Positions 54,021 to 61,267 of a stretch of 61,267 bases of DNA are shown piece by piece (the stretch's first letter is position 1; each line of letters starts with the position of its first letter). The position numbers and the translations under genes are program-made. The notes below the pieces were generated by a model, which had not been told where the DNA came from, ran no database searches, and saw nothing but the letters and a program-made list of their open reading frames with translations. The stretch spans positions 1 through 61,267 of the forward strand of contig JAFDHO010000023.1 of the NCBI GenBank assembly GCA_019308745.1. The letters are read 5' to 3'. This DNA is from Deltaproteobacteria bacterium (GTDB lineage Bacteria; Desulfobacterota; DSM-4660; Desulfatiglandales; HGW-15).

Positions 54021-54549
54021 GATTGCATGGGCCGAGAGCTGCTACCGTGATTTCGGAGAAATCCTCCGCGGAGACCCTAAGCTAGAGCAATGGATTGCGG
54101 ATCTCAACAGATCGATCCGGGCCTCCCACCGTGCCATGGAAGAAGCAGGGATTCGGGAGATTTGCCGGTCCTGCGAAAAAGAAGATGGCGGATCTTGCTG
54201 TGGCAAAGGAATGGAAAGGAAATACGATGGCCCCTTGCTCCTTATCAATCTTCTCCTGGGGCAAGACATCCCGAAGACCCGCCAGAATCCGCGGAGCTGT
54301 CTCTTTCTCGGGACGCAAGGGTGTCTCCTTCCTGCCCGCCACGTGATATGCATCAACTATTTGTGCGCAAAGATTACGGATCGAATCAATCCCGACAGCA
54401 TCTCCATGCTCAGGGATAAGGAGGGGCAGGAGATTGAATATTTGTTCCTTGTTAAGGAACGCATCCTGAATCTGCTGAGAATTCATGGCGGCCGGGACTC
54501 ACCGACCTGCTCGCACCCACAGAATCGAAAGCAATTCATATCCCCGTGA
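53998..54549 (+). CDS. YkgJ-like cysteine-cluster protein
   Basis: The product (about 183 residues from GTG 53998) has a cysteine cluster CRSCEKEDGGSCCGKGMERK, then CLFLGTQGCLLPARHVIC and NYLC, spacing like zinc/iron-chelating YkgJ-type proteins. Function unknown; metal or Fe-S binding is likely. The start is unclear: the open frame reaches back to 53947 inside the MITE, whose last bases encode the first few residues if the GTG is used. The element may have replaced the original 5' end. It precedes a methyltransferase gene by about 60 bases. Confidence 0.65.
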   Translation: MTFYECIKIAWAESCYRDFGEILRGDPKLEQWIADLNRSIRASHRAMEEAGIREICRSCEKEDGGSCCGKGMERKYDGPLLLINLLLGQDIPKTRQNPRSCLFLGTQGCLLPARHVICINYLCAKITDRINPDSISMLRDKEGQEIEYLFLVKERILNLLRIHGGRDSPTCSHPQNRKQFISP

Positions 54550-54611
54550 CCTATTTGCCGGCTACCGCGTGAACATATGTTGGGGGCAGAGGCTGACCTC
54601 CCTCCGATGAG

Positions 54612-55256
54612 ATGACCCGGGACACTGTGACAAAGATGGCCCTGTTGACTGCTACCCTGAGAAGGACACTCCGTGAGGTCGCCCGCTTTTACGATGAAAG
54701 AAAGGTGGGGGACGTCGGGTGCCTCGGGTTCAGGAGATCATCGGACTTGAAGAAGTTGCTGCCTCCCCTTGAATCCCTGATCTCCGAAGGGCTGCTGAGA
54801 CCCGGGAAATCGCTTTTTCTGGACATGGGCTGCGGAGACGGACGGGTCAATGTCCTCCTCAGCTATCTGGTTCGCCTATCAGCGGGCATGGAGCTTGATG
54901 AATGGACCCTCGACGATTATCAACAGCTAAGGACGGCCCTGATTGGCAAACTTAAGAGAAGGTGTTTGCCTGTCCCTCCAGACAACATCCGCCTTTTCAA
55001 CGGGGATGCCCTGGACGAGGACCTGTACCGAGTCCTGGAAGAGGAAACCGGTGTCCCCTTCGGCGATTTTGATATCTTTTACACCTATCTCACCATGCAC
55101 GACGAATTTGCCGAAATCATCGCCCGGAAGGCACGGAAGGGGGCCATCTTCATGGTGTACGGCCTCAACAGCATCCTCCCCAAGTACCAGGGGCTGAGGC
55201 TTCTGACCTCCTCCGGATCACTCAATGGAATCCTGGCCATCTACCAAAAGCCATGA
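54612..55256 (+). CDS. Class I SAM-dependent methyltransferase-like protein
   Basis: 214 residues. Motif I SLFLDMGCGDGRVNVLLSYL and an acidic second strand (SAGMELDEWTLDDYQQL) with NIRLFNGDALDED then FDIFYTYLTMHDEF support a SAM-binding Rossmann fold. The C-terminal part is short. Substrate unknown. It follows the cysteine-cluster gene on the same strand, and the start is uncertain between ATG 54612 and a later in-frame ATG near 54636. Confidence 0.75.
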   Translation: MTRDTVTKMALLTATLRRTLREVARFYDERKVGDVGCLGFRRSSDLKKLLPPLESLISEGLLRPGKSLFLDMGCGDGRVNVLLSYLVRLSAGMELDEWTLDDYQQLRTALIGKLKRRCLPVPPDNIRLFNGDALDEDLYRVLEEETGVPFGDFDIFYTYLTMHDEFAEIIARKARKGAIFMVYGLNSILPKYQGLRLLTSSGSLNGILAIYQKP

Positions 55257-55280
55257 GAAGCCCCGCGAGGGAAGGGACAG

Positions 55281-55781
55281 CTACCACAGTTGCCTCACGT
55301 TTCTGTAATAGGAGACCCCGCCTATCTCTACCGGCGTGCTGTTCCTCAAGTACATGGTCAGCAGATACACGTCGTCCCTGCCGTTGTTATTTCGATCGAA
55401 GTCCGCGTACACATAGATGTAGGAGTAATTCAGTTTCATGCCCCCCCAGTTCAGGTTTAAGGCATAGATGTCAAACCGATGTTTGTGTCCGGCAGGGAAG
55501 GTATACTTCAGCTCCGGTATATCCCTTTCAACACCCCTGTCCACCCTTACCATGCCCCAGATGCCCGTGGGATAGAAGGTGTCGTTTTCAATATAGAAGG
55601 TCTCCATGCCATCCATGAGGTATCGCAAGGTGCTTGTAAGGTTGCTGTATTCGGCCTTGATCCGGTAGGCCTTGGCCAGGGGCACGGAGATGGAGGCGAG
55701 GACACCTATAATAGCTATGACGACCAATAACTCCACCAGGGTAAAACCATTGGCCCCGCGGCCGGGATCCCTCCGGCTCAT
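55281..55781 (-). CDS. Type II secretion / type IV pilin-like pseudopilin
   Basis: 166 residues. The prepilin signal ANGFTLVELLVVIAIIGVLA has the cleavage Gly before Phe and the Glu at +5, then a GspG-like body with an acidic, Ca-loop-like FDRNNNGRDDVYL. It would be cut by a prepilin peptidase and assemble into a pseudopilus. No secretion ATPase or platform gene is nearby. Its start overlaps the stop of the zinc-finger gene upstream by four bases. Confidence 0.85.
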   Translation of the reverse strand: MSRRDPGRGANGFTLVELLVVIAIIGVLASISVPLAKAYRIKAEYSNLTSTLRYLMDGMETFYIENDTFYPTGIWGMVRVDRGVERDIPELKYTFPAGHKHRFDIYALNLNWGGMKLNYSYIYVYADFDRNNNGRDDVYLLTMYLRNSTPVEIGGVSYYRNVRQLW

Positions 55782-56380
55782 GGCGCACCCCCCACTTCCA
55801 GGCCTTCATCGGTAAAGGTCAGGCTCACCGGCAGGTCGCCATTCATATCCATGGGCTCAAGAGTGTAGGAGGTAGGAGACGTGCGCGCGTATCTATACCC
55901 TTCCAAATCCACCGGCCTGATCTTCTCCCGCGGAAGGTACCTGCCCAGCAACTCCTGGAGTCGGCCCGGGACGACGCCGCCATGGTCAAGGGCATAGCTC
56001 CTTATGGCCTCGTCCAGGACGATGGCAAATGCCGATGGGTCTTCAGCCGGGCGGAATTCCTCGACCTCCATCACGGACGTGACCCGGTAGTAAAGGAGAA
56101 GTTCCACGATGGCAACTGCCAGTCCGATACTGATCGGAATGATTACTCTGAGGTAGGCCTTTTTCTTCTTTTTGACCTCTTTTTCGACTTCCTTGTGCTT
56201 TCTTGAAGTTATCTTCTCCTGCCTTCTCTGGTTGATCTCCTGGAGGGCGCCACGGAACGTACAATTCATGCACTTGGTGATCCCGCCTCCAACCTCGATG
56301 GCACAGTCCTCGCACAGGGGCCTTTTGCATGAGACACAACTGTACTTGGCGTTTCTGTCTGGATGGATTGCACACTTCAT
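55778..56380 (-). CDS. B-box-type zinc finger membrane protein
   Basis: About 200 residues. An N-terminal B-box-like finger (CAIHPDRNAKYSCVSCKRPL, then CEDCAI and CMNC) is followed by a charged coil rich in Lys (TSRKHKEVEKEVKKKKK), one membrane segment (VIIPISIGLAVAIVELLLYY) and a periplasmic ~100-residue domain (SAFAIVLDEAIRSYALDHGG) that resembles the C-terminal body of GspG-like pseudopilins. I start it at ATG 56380 (GAGGGAAAG before it). Translational coupling to the pseudopilin gene suggests a joint envelope function; exact role unknown. Confidence 0.7.
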   Translation of the reverse strand: MKCAIHPDRNAKYSCVSCKRPLCEDCAIEVGGGITKCMNCTFRGALQEINQRRQEKITSRKHKEVEKEVKKKKKAYLRVIIPISIGLAVAIVELLLYYRVTSVMEVEEFRPAEDPSAFAIVLDEAIRSYALDHGGVVPGRLQELLGRYLPREKIRPVDLEGYRYARTSPTSYTLEPMDMNGDLPVSLTFTDEGLEVGGAP

Positions 56381-56722
56381 GGAATGCTTTCCCTCAAGGC
56401 AGTCGATATGTTGGGTCCTCGGGAGAATAAGGGAAAAGACTCTTGTTGTCAACAGGCCGTTATGCAAACTTCCCCGAGGTGTCTCCCTTTGCCCTGAGGC
56501 GGCATCAGGCAGATTTCATGTATTTTCTGGGGCTCCCATGGAAACTGTACAATTATTGTTCGCCTTTACATAGATAGAGAGGCACTTAGCAAACATTAAG
56601 AAAAGTTGTTTATATTGTTTATCTGATATGCTAATATAAATTATACTTTGTCTGAAGTTGCCGGTTCCCGCCATGGCTCTGAAAGGCAATTCAGTGCAAG
56701 AGGAGGGGGACTCAGTCAAGAA
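56381..56722. other. Divergent intergenic region with AT-rich promoter island
   Basis: An AT-rich block (56560-56650) includes ATGCTAATATAAATTATAC, a likely promoter area for the FHA gene. The frame upstream of 56723 is open to a TTG at 56648 but its residues are not FHA-like. Confidence 0.35.
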
Positions 56723-57628
56723 ATGGTTCAACTTCATATCCTCAACGGGCCGGATAGGGGAAAGTCCTTTGATCTTTCAGGGGACATCACGCTCATCGGG
56801 CGCTCACCTGACAACGATGTCCAGATCATGGACAGGACGGTTTCCCGTACCCACTTGAAGATCCTTAGGAAGGGCACGGGGTTCTTTATTGAAGACATGG
56901 AAAGCCGAAACGGCACCTTTTACAACGGTGACCGGGTGGAACCCGGAAGAGAGGTCGCGCTCAAGGAGGGGATTCCCATCATTATTGGTATGACCGTGGT
57001 CTGTGTGGGGAAAGGATGTGTCGAACAGATCATGCCGTTCTTGGATTCCATCGAGCTGTCCGCGGCTGATGGGGCAGCCGCTACATCACAGGCACGTCAC
57101 CAGAGGATCAAAACCGTTCAGAAGAATATCGACCTCATCTACAAGGTGTCCGAGATGCAGGGCGACTTCTTGAACAGGGACCTTGAGGAAATCCTTGGAA
57201 ATATCCTCGATAACGTCTTTAACCTCTTGAAAAGGGTTGACAGGGCCGTCATCGCCGTTGTTGAGCCACAAACCAGAGAAATCAAGACCGTGGTCTCAAG
57301 GGCAAAAAAATCCCTTGCCGACACGACAGTCAATTACAGCAAGAATATCGTCGATCAAGTCCTCAGGCAAGGGAAGCCCGTGGTCATGCTGGACACCGTT
57401 GATGAGGACAACTCGGGTTTCTTGGAGACCCTGAAATCCCTCAAGATCAGATCCGTCATGTGCTTGCCCTTGGTAAGCAGCTCCAGGATTCTCGGCGCCA
57501 TCTATATTGACTCCCTCGAAAAGCCCTATGGTTTCCGCAGGGAAGACCATCCCCTCTTCGCGGACATCGGCAAACGTATCGCCCTCGCCCTTGAAAACGC
57601 CTTACTCCACGAAACCTTAAAAGAATAA
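56723..57628 (+). CDS. FHA-GAF domain protein
   Basis: 301 residues from ATG 56723 (MVQLHILNGPDRGKSFDLSG). The FHA domain (about 1-95) has IGRSPDNDVQI, SRTHLKI and ESRNGTFYNGD, the phosphothreonine-binding loop set. A GAF domain fills about 130-300 (LEEILGNILDNVFNLLKRVD ... RSVMCLPLVSSSRILGAIYI). The combination is common in the first part of FHA-GAF-cyclase or sigma-54 activators; here it ends after the GAF, so the protein is a stand-alone sensor or scaffold. No kinase or phosphatase partner is next to it. Confidence 0.88.
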   Translation: MVQLHILNGPDRGKSFDLSGDITLIGRSPDNDVQIMDRTVSRTHLKILRKGTGFFIEDMESRNGTFYNGDRVEPGREVALKEGIPIIIGMTVVCVGKGCVEQIMPFLDSIELSAADGAAATSQARHQRIKTVQKNIDLIYKVSEMQGDFLNRDLEEILGNILDNVFNLLKRVDRAVIAVVEPQTREIKTVVSRAKKSLADTTVNYSKNIVDQVLRQGKPVVMLDTVDEDNSGFLETLKSLKIRSVMCLPLVSSSRILGAIYIDSLEKPYGFRREDHPLFADIGKRIALALENALLHETLKE

Positions 57629-57660
57629 ATGCCCTGGCCCACAGGACCAGGCTTTGGTTA

Positions 57661-57681
57661 TGCCCAAAAGGCATTTGGGCA
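57661..57681 (+). terminator. Stem-loop after the FHA-GAF gene
   Basis: TGCCCAAA (57661-57668) pairs perfectly with TTTGGGCA (57674-57681) around a 5-base loop; a CCTGG/CCAGG hairpin precedes it. No T-run follows. The right part (TTTGGGCAGCAGCCCGT) also resembles the end of the 321-bp element, so it may be repeat debris. Confidence 0.4.
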
Positions 57682-57750
57682 GCAGCCCGTATATTGTTGA
57701 CACAACTTGGCCCAATCGGATAAAAAACACCCCGTTAGGAGTTCCAAACT

Positions 57751-58737
57751 ATGCCGGCAAACTTACCGCCCCAATACTTTGAAGCTGAGAAGCGTTACAG
57801 AGAGGCCACCACCCCGGAGGAAAAGGTTGAAGCCCTCGAAGAAATGCTGATGATCATGCCCAAACACAAGGGCACCGACAAGCTCCGGGCGGATCTCAGA
57901 CGCCGCATTTCAAAGGTTAAGGCCCAGGCCCAACAAAAAAAGGGCGGCGCAAAGAGGGACGCAGTCCATTCGATAGAAAGAGAAGGAGCGGCCCAAATCA
58001 TCCTGGTCGGGCTCCCTAACACAGGGAAATCGTCCCTGGTAGCTGCCCTGACCAATGCTTCTCCGGAGGTTGCGGACTTCCCCCATTCCACCTGGAAGCC
58101 TGTCCCCGGCATGGTGCAATATGGAAATATCCAGTTCCAACTGGTGGATACCCCCCCTTTGAGCAAGGAACACAATGAGCCCTGGCTGACAGACTTGATC
58201 CGGAGGGGCGACATCTTGGCCATCCTGGCGGACCTTCATGGAGATCCCATCCAGCAACTCGAGGACACTGTCAAGATCCTCGAGGGACTTCGAATCTTCC
58301 CCGAGGATCGTCCCGTCCCCGAAGGACTCAAGAAACCCCCTTTTGTCAAGAAATTCCTGGTCCTAGTGAACAAAATGGACGGAGAAAAAGACAGGGAGGA
58401 TTTTGAGGTCTTCCTGGAACTATCTGAAATGGATCTACCCTGCCTCGGGATATCTGCCAGGACAGGCACCAATCTTGATGCCCTGCTGGAGAAGTTTTAC
58501 GAGGTCGCGGGCATCATACGCGTTTACACCAAGGCACCGGGCAAAGGCCCCGACCTGAGTTCCCCCTTTGTTCTCCCCAAGGGCAGCACCCTGGAGGCCC
58601 TGGCCGGAAAAGTACACAAAGACTTCATCGAAAAACTGAAGTACGCCAAGATCTGGGGCGAAAAGGTTTACGACGGACAGATGGTCCAGCGCGATTATGT
58701 CCTCCAGGATGGCGATATGGTTGAAATGCACATTTGA
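57751..58737 (+). CDS. TGS-domain GTPase (DRG/Obg superfamily)
   Basis: 328 residues. A helical N-terminus, then G1 GLPNTGKSS (87-95), G3 as DTPP in QLVDTPPL (usual DTPG), G4 NKMDGEKD, and G5 ISARTGTN. The C-terminal TGS domain (FVLPKGSTLEALAGKVHKDF ... VLQDGDMVEMH) is the RNA-interacting beta-grasp of DRG and SpoT-type proteins. Likely ribosome-related. Its stop TGA is also the first bases of an adjacent palindromic element. Confidence 0.9.
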   Translation: MPANLPPQYFEAEKRYREATTPEEKVEALEEMLMIMPKHKGTDKLRADLRRRISKVKAQAQQKKGGAKRDAVHSIEREGAAQIILVGLPNTGKSSLVAALTNASPEVADFPHSTWKPVPGMVQYGNIQFQLVDTPPLSKEHNEPWLTDLIRRGDILAILADLHGDPIQQLEDTVKILEGLRIFPEDRPVPEGLKKPPFVKKFLVLVNKMDGEKDREDFEVFLELSEMDLPCLGISARTGTNLDALLEKFYEVAGIIRVYTKAPGKGPDLSSPFVLPKGSTLEALAGKVHKDFIEKLKYAKIWGEKVYDGQMVQRDYVLQDGDMVEMHI

Positions 58738-58861
58738 TGCCTCCGTAAAAACCCCATCTGCGGCGTTGCGCTTCATCTTTAGTCACTGCGGCGTCCTTCT
58801 ATGTACGCCTCATTCCTAAAGATTTGCGCGCCTCGCATCTGGAGCTTTTCCGAAAGCATCA
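58735..58861. mobile_element. 127-bp palindromic MITE-like element, different family
   Basis: Ends TGATGCCTCCGTAAAAA at the left and TTTTCCGAAAGCATCA at the right are imperfect inverted repeats (about 16 of 21). The interior folds on itself (ATCTGCGGCGTTGCGCTTCA against GCGCGCCTCGCAT). Its terminal motif (TGATG..TNCGTAAAAA) resembles that of the 137-bp elements, so both may use related transposases. Confidence 0.6.
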
Positions 58862-58948
58862 GTCCTTTAAGCTTTTTGCGGCTTAACCACATTTGACTCT
58901 TGGACCATCAAGAACCGGGGAGGATAAGATATGGGTTTTTCAGAAGCC

Positions 58949-59767
58949 TCACATCTTGCCCAGTTCGATTCCCCTATCCCTGGCAGCCCTTACGGCTGTA
59001 ATGATCACTTCTTCCAGCCCCTTGCTTTCCAATACCCCGAGTCCGGCCTCCGTTGTCCCGCCAGGAGATGTCACCATCTCTCTCAGACGGGGCAAGGACG
59101 TGTCCGACTCGATGGCAAGCCTGGCAGCCCCCAGAAAGGTCTGAAGTACTAAAAGGGTCGAGGTCTCCCTGTCGAATCCCACGCTCTCCCCGGCCCTTAC
59201 GAAACATTCCATGATCCGAAAAACGAAGCCCGGCCCGCTCGCAGAAAGGGCCGTAACCGCGTCCATCATTTCTTCATCGATTACCACGGTCTTTCCGACG
59301 GCACCAAAGATCCTTTGTGCGGTATCCATATTCTCGGGGCTGACCCCGGGTCTTGAGGCCAATGCAATCATGCCGCTCAATATGAGCGCAGGAGTATTGG
59401 GCATGGCACGTATCACAGCGACATTCTCCCCCAGGGCATCGTGGATCATCTTCAGGGGGATCCCCGCAGCTATGGATATCACGAGGTGATCCTCTCTTAC
59501 GCCTTCCCTTATCTCATCGAGGACCTCACCCATGGATTGGGGCTTTACCGCCAGAAGCACGATACTGCTCTCTCTGAGCAGGCCATTGTTGTCCTGGAGT
59601 GTCCTTATTCCGAAGCCACCTGATATCTTTTTGAGCTGCTCGCGGCTTATGTCTGATGCCACCACGTCTTTGGGATCATAGAGGCCGCTCTCTACCAGGC
59701 CCTTTACCAATGCCGTGGCCATATTACCGGCCCCTATGAAGCCGATATTCCTCTTTTTCACATCCAT
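58949..59767 (-). CDS. proC: Pyrroline-5-carboxylate reductase
   Basis: Last step of proline synthesis. The NAD(P)H fold is NIGFIGAGNMATALVKGL; LLAVKPQSMGEVL, AVIRAMPNTPALI and the substrate-site helix ALSASGPGFVFRIMECF plus VTSPGGTTEAGLGVLE are family signatures. 272 residues from ATG 59767, which follows GGAGGAGG by a few bases; an earlier in-frame ATG at 59803 has no such site. Confidence 0.95.
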   Translation of the reverse strand: MDVKKRNIGFIGAGNMATALVKGLVESGLYDPKDVVASDISREQLKKISGGFGIRTLQDNNGLLRESSIVLLAVKPQSMGEVLDEIREGVREDHLVISIAAGIPLKMIHDALGENVAVIRAMPNTPALILSGMIALASRPGVSPENMDTAQRIFGAVGKTVVIDEEMMDAVTALSASGPGFVFRIMECFVRAGESVGFDRETSTLLVLQTFLGAARLAIESDTSLPRLREMVTSPGGTTEAGLGVLESKGLEEVIITAVRAARDRGIELGKM

Positions 59768-59981
59768 CTTTTCCTCCTCCCTCAAGGAGCCTAAGAGCAT
59801 CATAATTCTGCTGACGCCTTAGAACACGATTCCTGTCCCTACTCATTTCAATACCCCCTTCGGCTCCGAATTCTGTGGCCGAGGTTTCCTCCGCATCAAC
59901 TTTTCCAATGGCCAGATCTTCATAGGGATACACCATCACCTTCTCCAGAAGCAAAGAATGGTTGGAAGGGTCAGTGCGCTT

Positions 59982-60740
59982 CTAAAGGAAAATAGGGGGG
60001 TCAGGAATAGATTCCTTATTGTTTTGTTCCTCTTCAAACAACAACTGGGCCTTGATCCTCCCCATGTGATCGGCCATCGCTTTTGTGGCCATCTCTGGCT
60101 GGGCTGCCTTGATATGTTCGTAGATTATCTCATGTTGACGATAATTCTGCTCCTTATACAACTCCGAAGGATATTTCCGGCTGCTGTCACTTGTAGCCAT
60201 AATCAAATTGTAGATCTTGTCCATAAGGTCCTCAAAAACGGGATTCTTTGTTGCGGATATGACCGCCTTGTGGAAATCCAGGTCATACTTGATGTATCCG
60301 TCGGGGTTGTTCAGGTTCAATCGCATCTTCTTTAGCGTCTTTTCCATTTCCTTGAGATCATCTTCATCTCGGCGGAGGGCCGCAAGACCAGCCGAGGTGT
60401 TTTCAATGCTCTCTCTCGCCTCAAAGATGTCCAAAAGCGCTCCCCTTTTAATGGATAGCATAATACTGAAAGGCTCAATGGGCCACTTCTTGGAAGAGGC
60501 CAGATAGGTTCCGTCTCCCTGCCTATTTTCCACAATGCCAAGGAGCCTTAAAGCACGCAAGGCCTCCCTTAAAGAAGGCCGGCTTACATTCAGCATGCGT
60601 GCCAACTCCCGCTCACCGGGCAACTTGCTGCCAGGGACAATATGTCCTGAATCGATCAGGGATTTAAGCTCGTTAACGATCGCTTCCGGAACAGATTTCT
60701 TTCGAATCGGTTTGATAGGCAAGGGTTTCAAGGGAATCAT
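59982..60740 (-). CDS. FadR-subfamily GntR transcription regulator
   Basis: 252 residues from ATG 60740 (AAAGGA before it). Winged helix at about 15-75 (LPGERELARMLNVSRPSLRE ALR...) and an FCD ligand domain (FEARESIENTSAGLAALRRD, DLDFHKAVISATKNPVF, HEIIYEHIKAAQPEMATKAM) with the Asp/His metal site typical of carboxylate sensors such as LldR and PdhR. A TGGT-3-ACCA operator lies in its own promoter region, so it should autoregulate. Structural target genes are not obvious in the window. Confidence 0.93.
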   Translation of the reverse strand: MIPLKPLPIKPIRKKSVPEAIVNELKSLIDSGHIVPGSKLPGERELARMLNVSRPSLREALRALRLLGIVENRQGDGTYLASSKKWPIEPFSIMLSIKRGALLDIFEARESIENTSAGLAALRRDEDDLKEMEKTLKKMRLNLNNPDGYIKYDLDFHKAVISATKNPVFEDLMDKIYNLIMATSDSSRKYPSELYKEQNYRQHEIIYEHIKAAQPEMATKAMADHMGRIKAQLLFEEEQNNKESIPDPPIFL

Positions 60741-60785
60741 CTTCCTTTCTCTATTAGATAAACAAGGGGACAACCAAAAAGAACG

Positions 60786-60815
60786 TCACCCATCTTTTTT
60801 TGTTGACAACAACAT
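60786..60815 (-). CDS. Possible 9-residue leader peptide upstream of the regulator
   Basis: ATG at 60815 preceded by AGGAGG with a 5-base gap, the strongest Shine-Dalgarno in this region, opens MLLSTKKDG and stops at TGA (60788-60786). It sits between the promoter-operator and the regulator start 46 bases further on. It could be a translated upstream ORF or the scar of a lost gene start. Confidence 0.35.
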   Translation of the reverse strand: MLLSTKKDG

Positions 60816-60840
60816 AGTAACCTCCTAATAAATACCCTAT

Positions 60841-60851
60841 TGGTAAGACCA
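60841..60851. promoter_or_regulatory. PdhR/LldR-type operator
   Basis: TGGTAAGACCA in context ATTGGTAAGACCATTT matches the FadR-family TNGT-NNN-ACNA consensus. It lies 15-26 bases downstream of the proposed -10 of the minus-strand regulator gene, a repressing position. Confidence 0.65.
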
Positions 60852-60866
60852 TTTTACCTCTTTCTT

Positions 60867-60895
60867 CGATTAAACCTTTAACAACTCTTTGTCAA
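60867..60895 (-). promoter_or_regulatory. Candidate promoter of the FadR-type regulator
   Basis: On the minus strand TTGACA (complement of 60890-60895), 17-base spacer, TAATCG (complement of 60867-60872). The -35 is consensus, the -10 weak. Confidence 0.45.
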
Positions 60896-60902
60896 GTATT
60901 AA

Positions 60903-61223
60903 ACAGGCTGTTGCCTAAAGCACAAAAATGATGCTGGTTAGCCCCTTGGGAGGTCTTTTCAAAAGGCTCAATCAAATTCCTCCCAGACACGGGCAACGGC
61001 ACCAAACATTTAACAGAAGGCCTCAGTAGCCCCAAAAGATCATCTCCACCGTAGTCTCCGTCTTTTGTGCCTGTTAGGAGGCGGCTATGAGGATTATGGG
61101 GGCGCTTAGAAGGATCAGGGCGAATATTGAGCCTTTTGAAAAGACCTCCCAAGGGGCACAATAGTTCCTTGATAGTCCCCATTCGGGAGTAAAGCAGACA
61201 AAGGGATTTGGGCAACAGCCTGT
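60903..61223. mobile_element. 321-bp element with nested inverted repeats
   Basis: Outer ends ACAGGCTGTTGCC(T/C)AAA (60903-60919 and the complement of 61207-61223) match at 16 of 17. An inner perfect 32-bp inverted repeat lies at 60941-60972 and 61126-61157 (GCCCCTTGGGAGGTCTTTTC onward). The 150-base centre has no credible gene. Diverged pieces of the same ends occur at 24770-24845, 25258 and 57674. It looks like a non-autonomous mobile element. Confidence 0.65.
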
Positions 61224-61267
61224 AAACATGGGACCTTCATGGTATAAGGGTGTGCCCACACCATGCT

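Noticed and set aside
59724-59954. 76-codon minus-strand frame overlapping the proC start
   Set aside because: It lacks a clear ribosome binding site and overlaps the strong proC start signal in another frame; the product resembles nothing I know.

Overview
The window looks like a chromosomal segment of an anaerobic, Gram-negative deltaproteobacterium-type organism (Desulfobacterota in current naming). This is inferred from gene content, not from a marker-gene tree. The supporting content is a complete minus-strand mra/dcw cell-wall and division cluster with murB and a PASTA-tailed FtsI, a tungstate (Tup) importer, a cytoplasmic molybdenum/tungsten-type oxidoreductase beside a TAXI-TRAP transporter, and several J-domain, PilZ, HD-GYP and FHA signalling genes. 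No rRNA or tRNA gene was recognised.

Layout. Positions 1-1450 hold the wreck of a CRISPR adaptation locus: the C-terminal part of cas1, a cas4 broken by a frameshift and a stop, and a two-repeat, one-spacer relict array. Positions 1651-8154 carry a plus-strand set: DMSO-reductase-family catalytic subunit, four-cluster ferredoxin subunit, TAXI solute-binding protein and fused TRAP permease. Positions 8445-10909 encode a B12-type radical SAM enzyme paired with a methyltransferase. A universal-stress-protein stub then meets the end of hrpA (minus strand). Positions 15585-24695 run on the plus strand: a small unknown protein, glnS, an HD-GYP response regulator, a large hybrid histidine kinase, a PilZ protein, a MinD-like ATPase and a J-like/RodZ-type HTH protein. 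Positions 24700-27480 are mostly decayed or repeat DNA around one MBL-fold hydrolase. The tupABC tungstate importer follows (27487-30348).

From 50424 down to 30558 on the minus strand lies the division cluster, in transcription order mraZ, rsmH, ftsL, ftsI, murE, murF, mraY, (an 800-bp interruption with one candidate small gene), murD, ftsW, murG, murC, murB, ftsQ, ftsA, ftsZ, then a TIGR03960-like radical SAM gene. It is driven by a clear -35/-10 promoter overlapping four 10-bp-phased MraZ boxes. Positions 50784-53832 carry hsp20 and a Lon-like protease. The remainder has a cysteine-cluster protein, a methyltransferase, a pseudopilin with a zinc-finger membrane partner, an FHA-GAF protein, a TGS GTPase, proC and a FadR-type regulator with its own operator.

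The region is seeded with small palindromic mobile elements. Two near-identical 137-bp elements lie in inverted orientation at 24954 and 53884, bracketing tup and the whole division cluster; a 127-bp element overlaps the stop codon of the TGS GTPase, and a 321-bp nested-inverted-repeat element closes the window. The most notable observations are the dying CRISPR locus, a duplicated C-terminal FtsZ peptide, a probable ATT start for murG, the unexplained DNA and 92-residue ORF inside the dcw cluster, an 18-bp perfect palindrome plus a structured intercistronic RNA in the tup operon, and a J-domain without HPD fused to a RodZ-like HTH beside a MinD-like ATPase. No clearly new multi-gene defence system was found.
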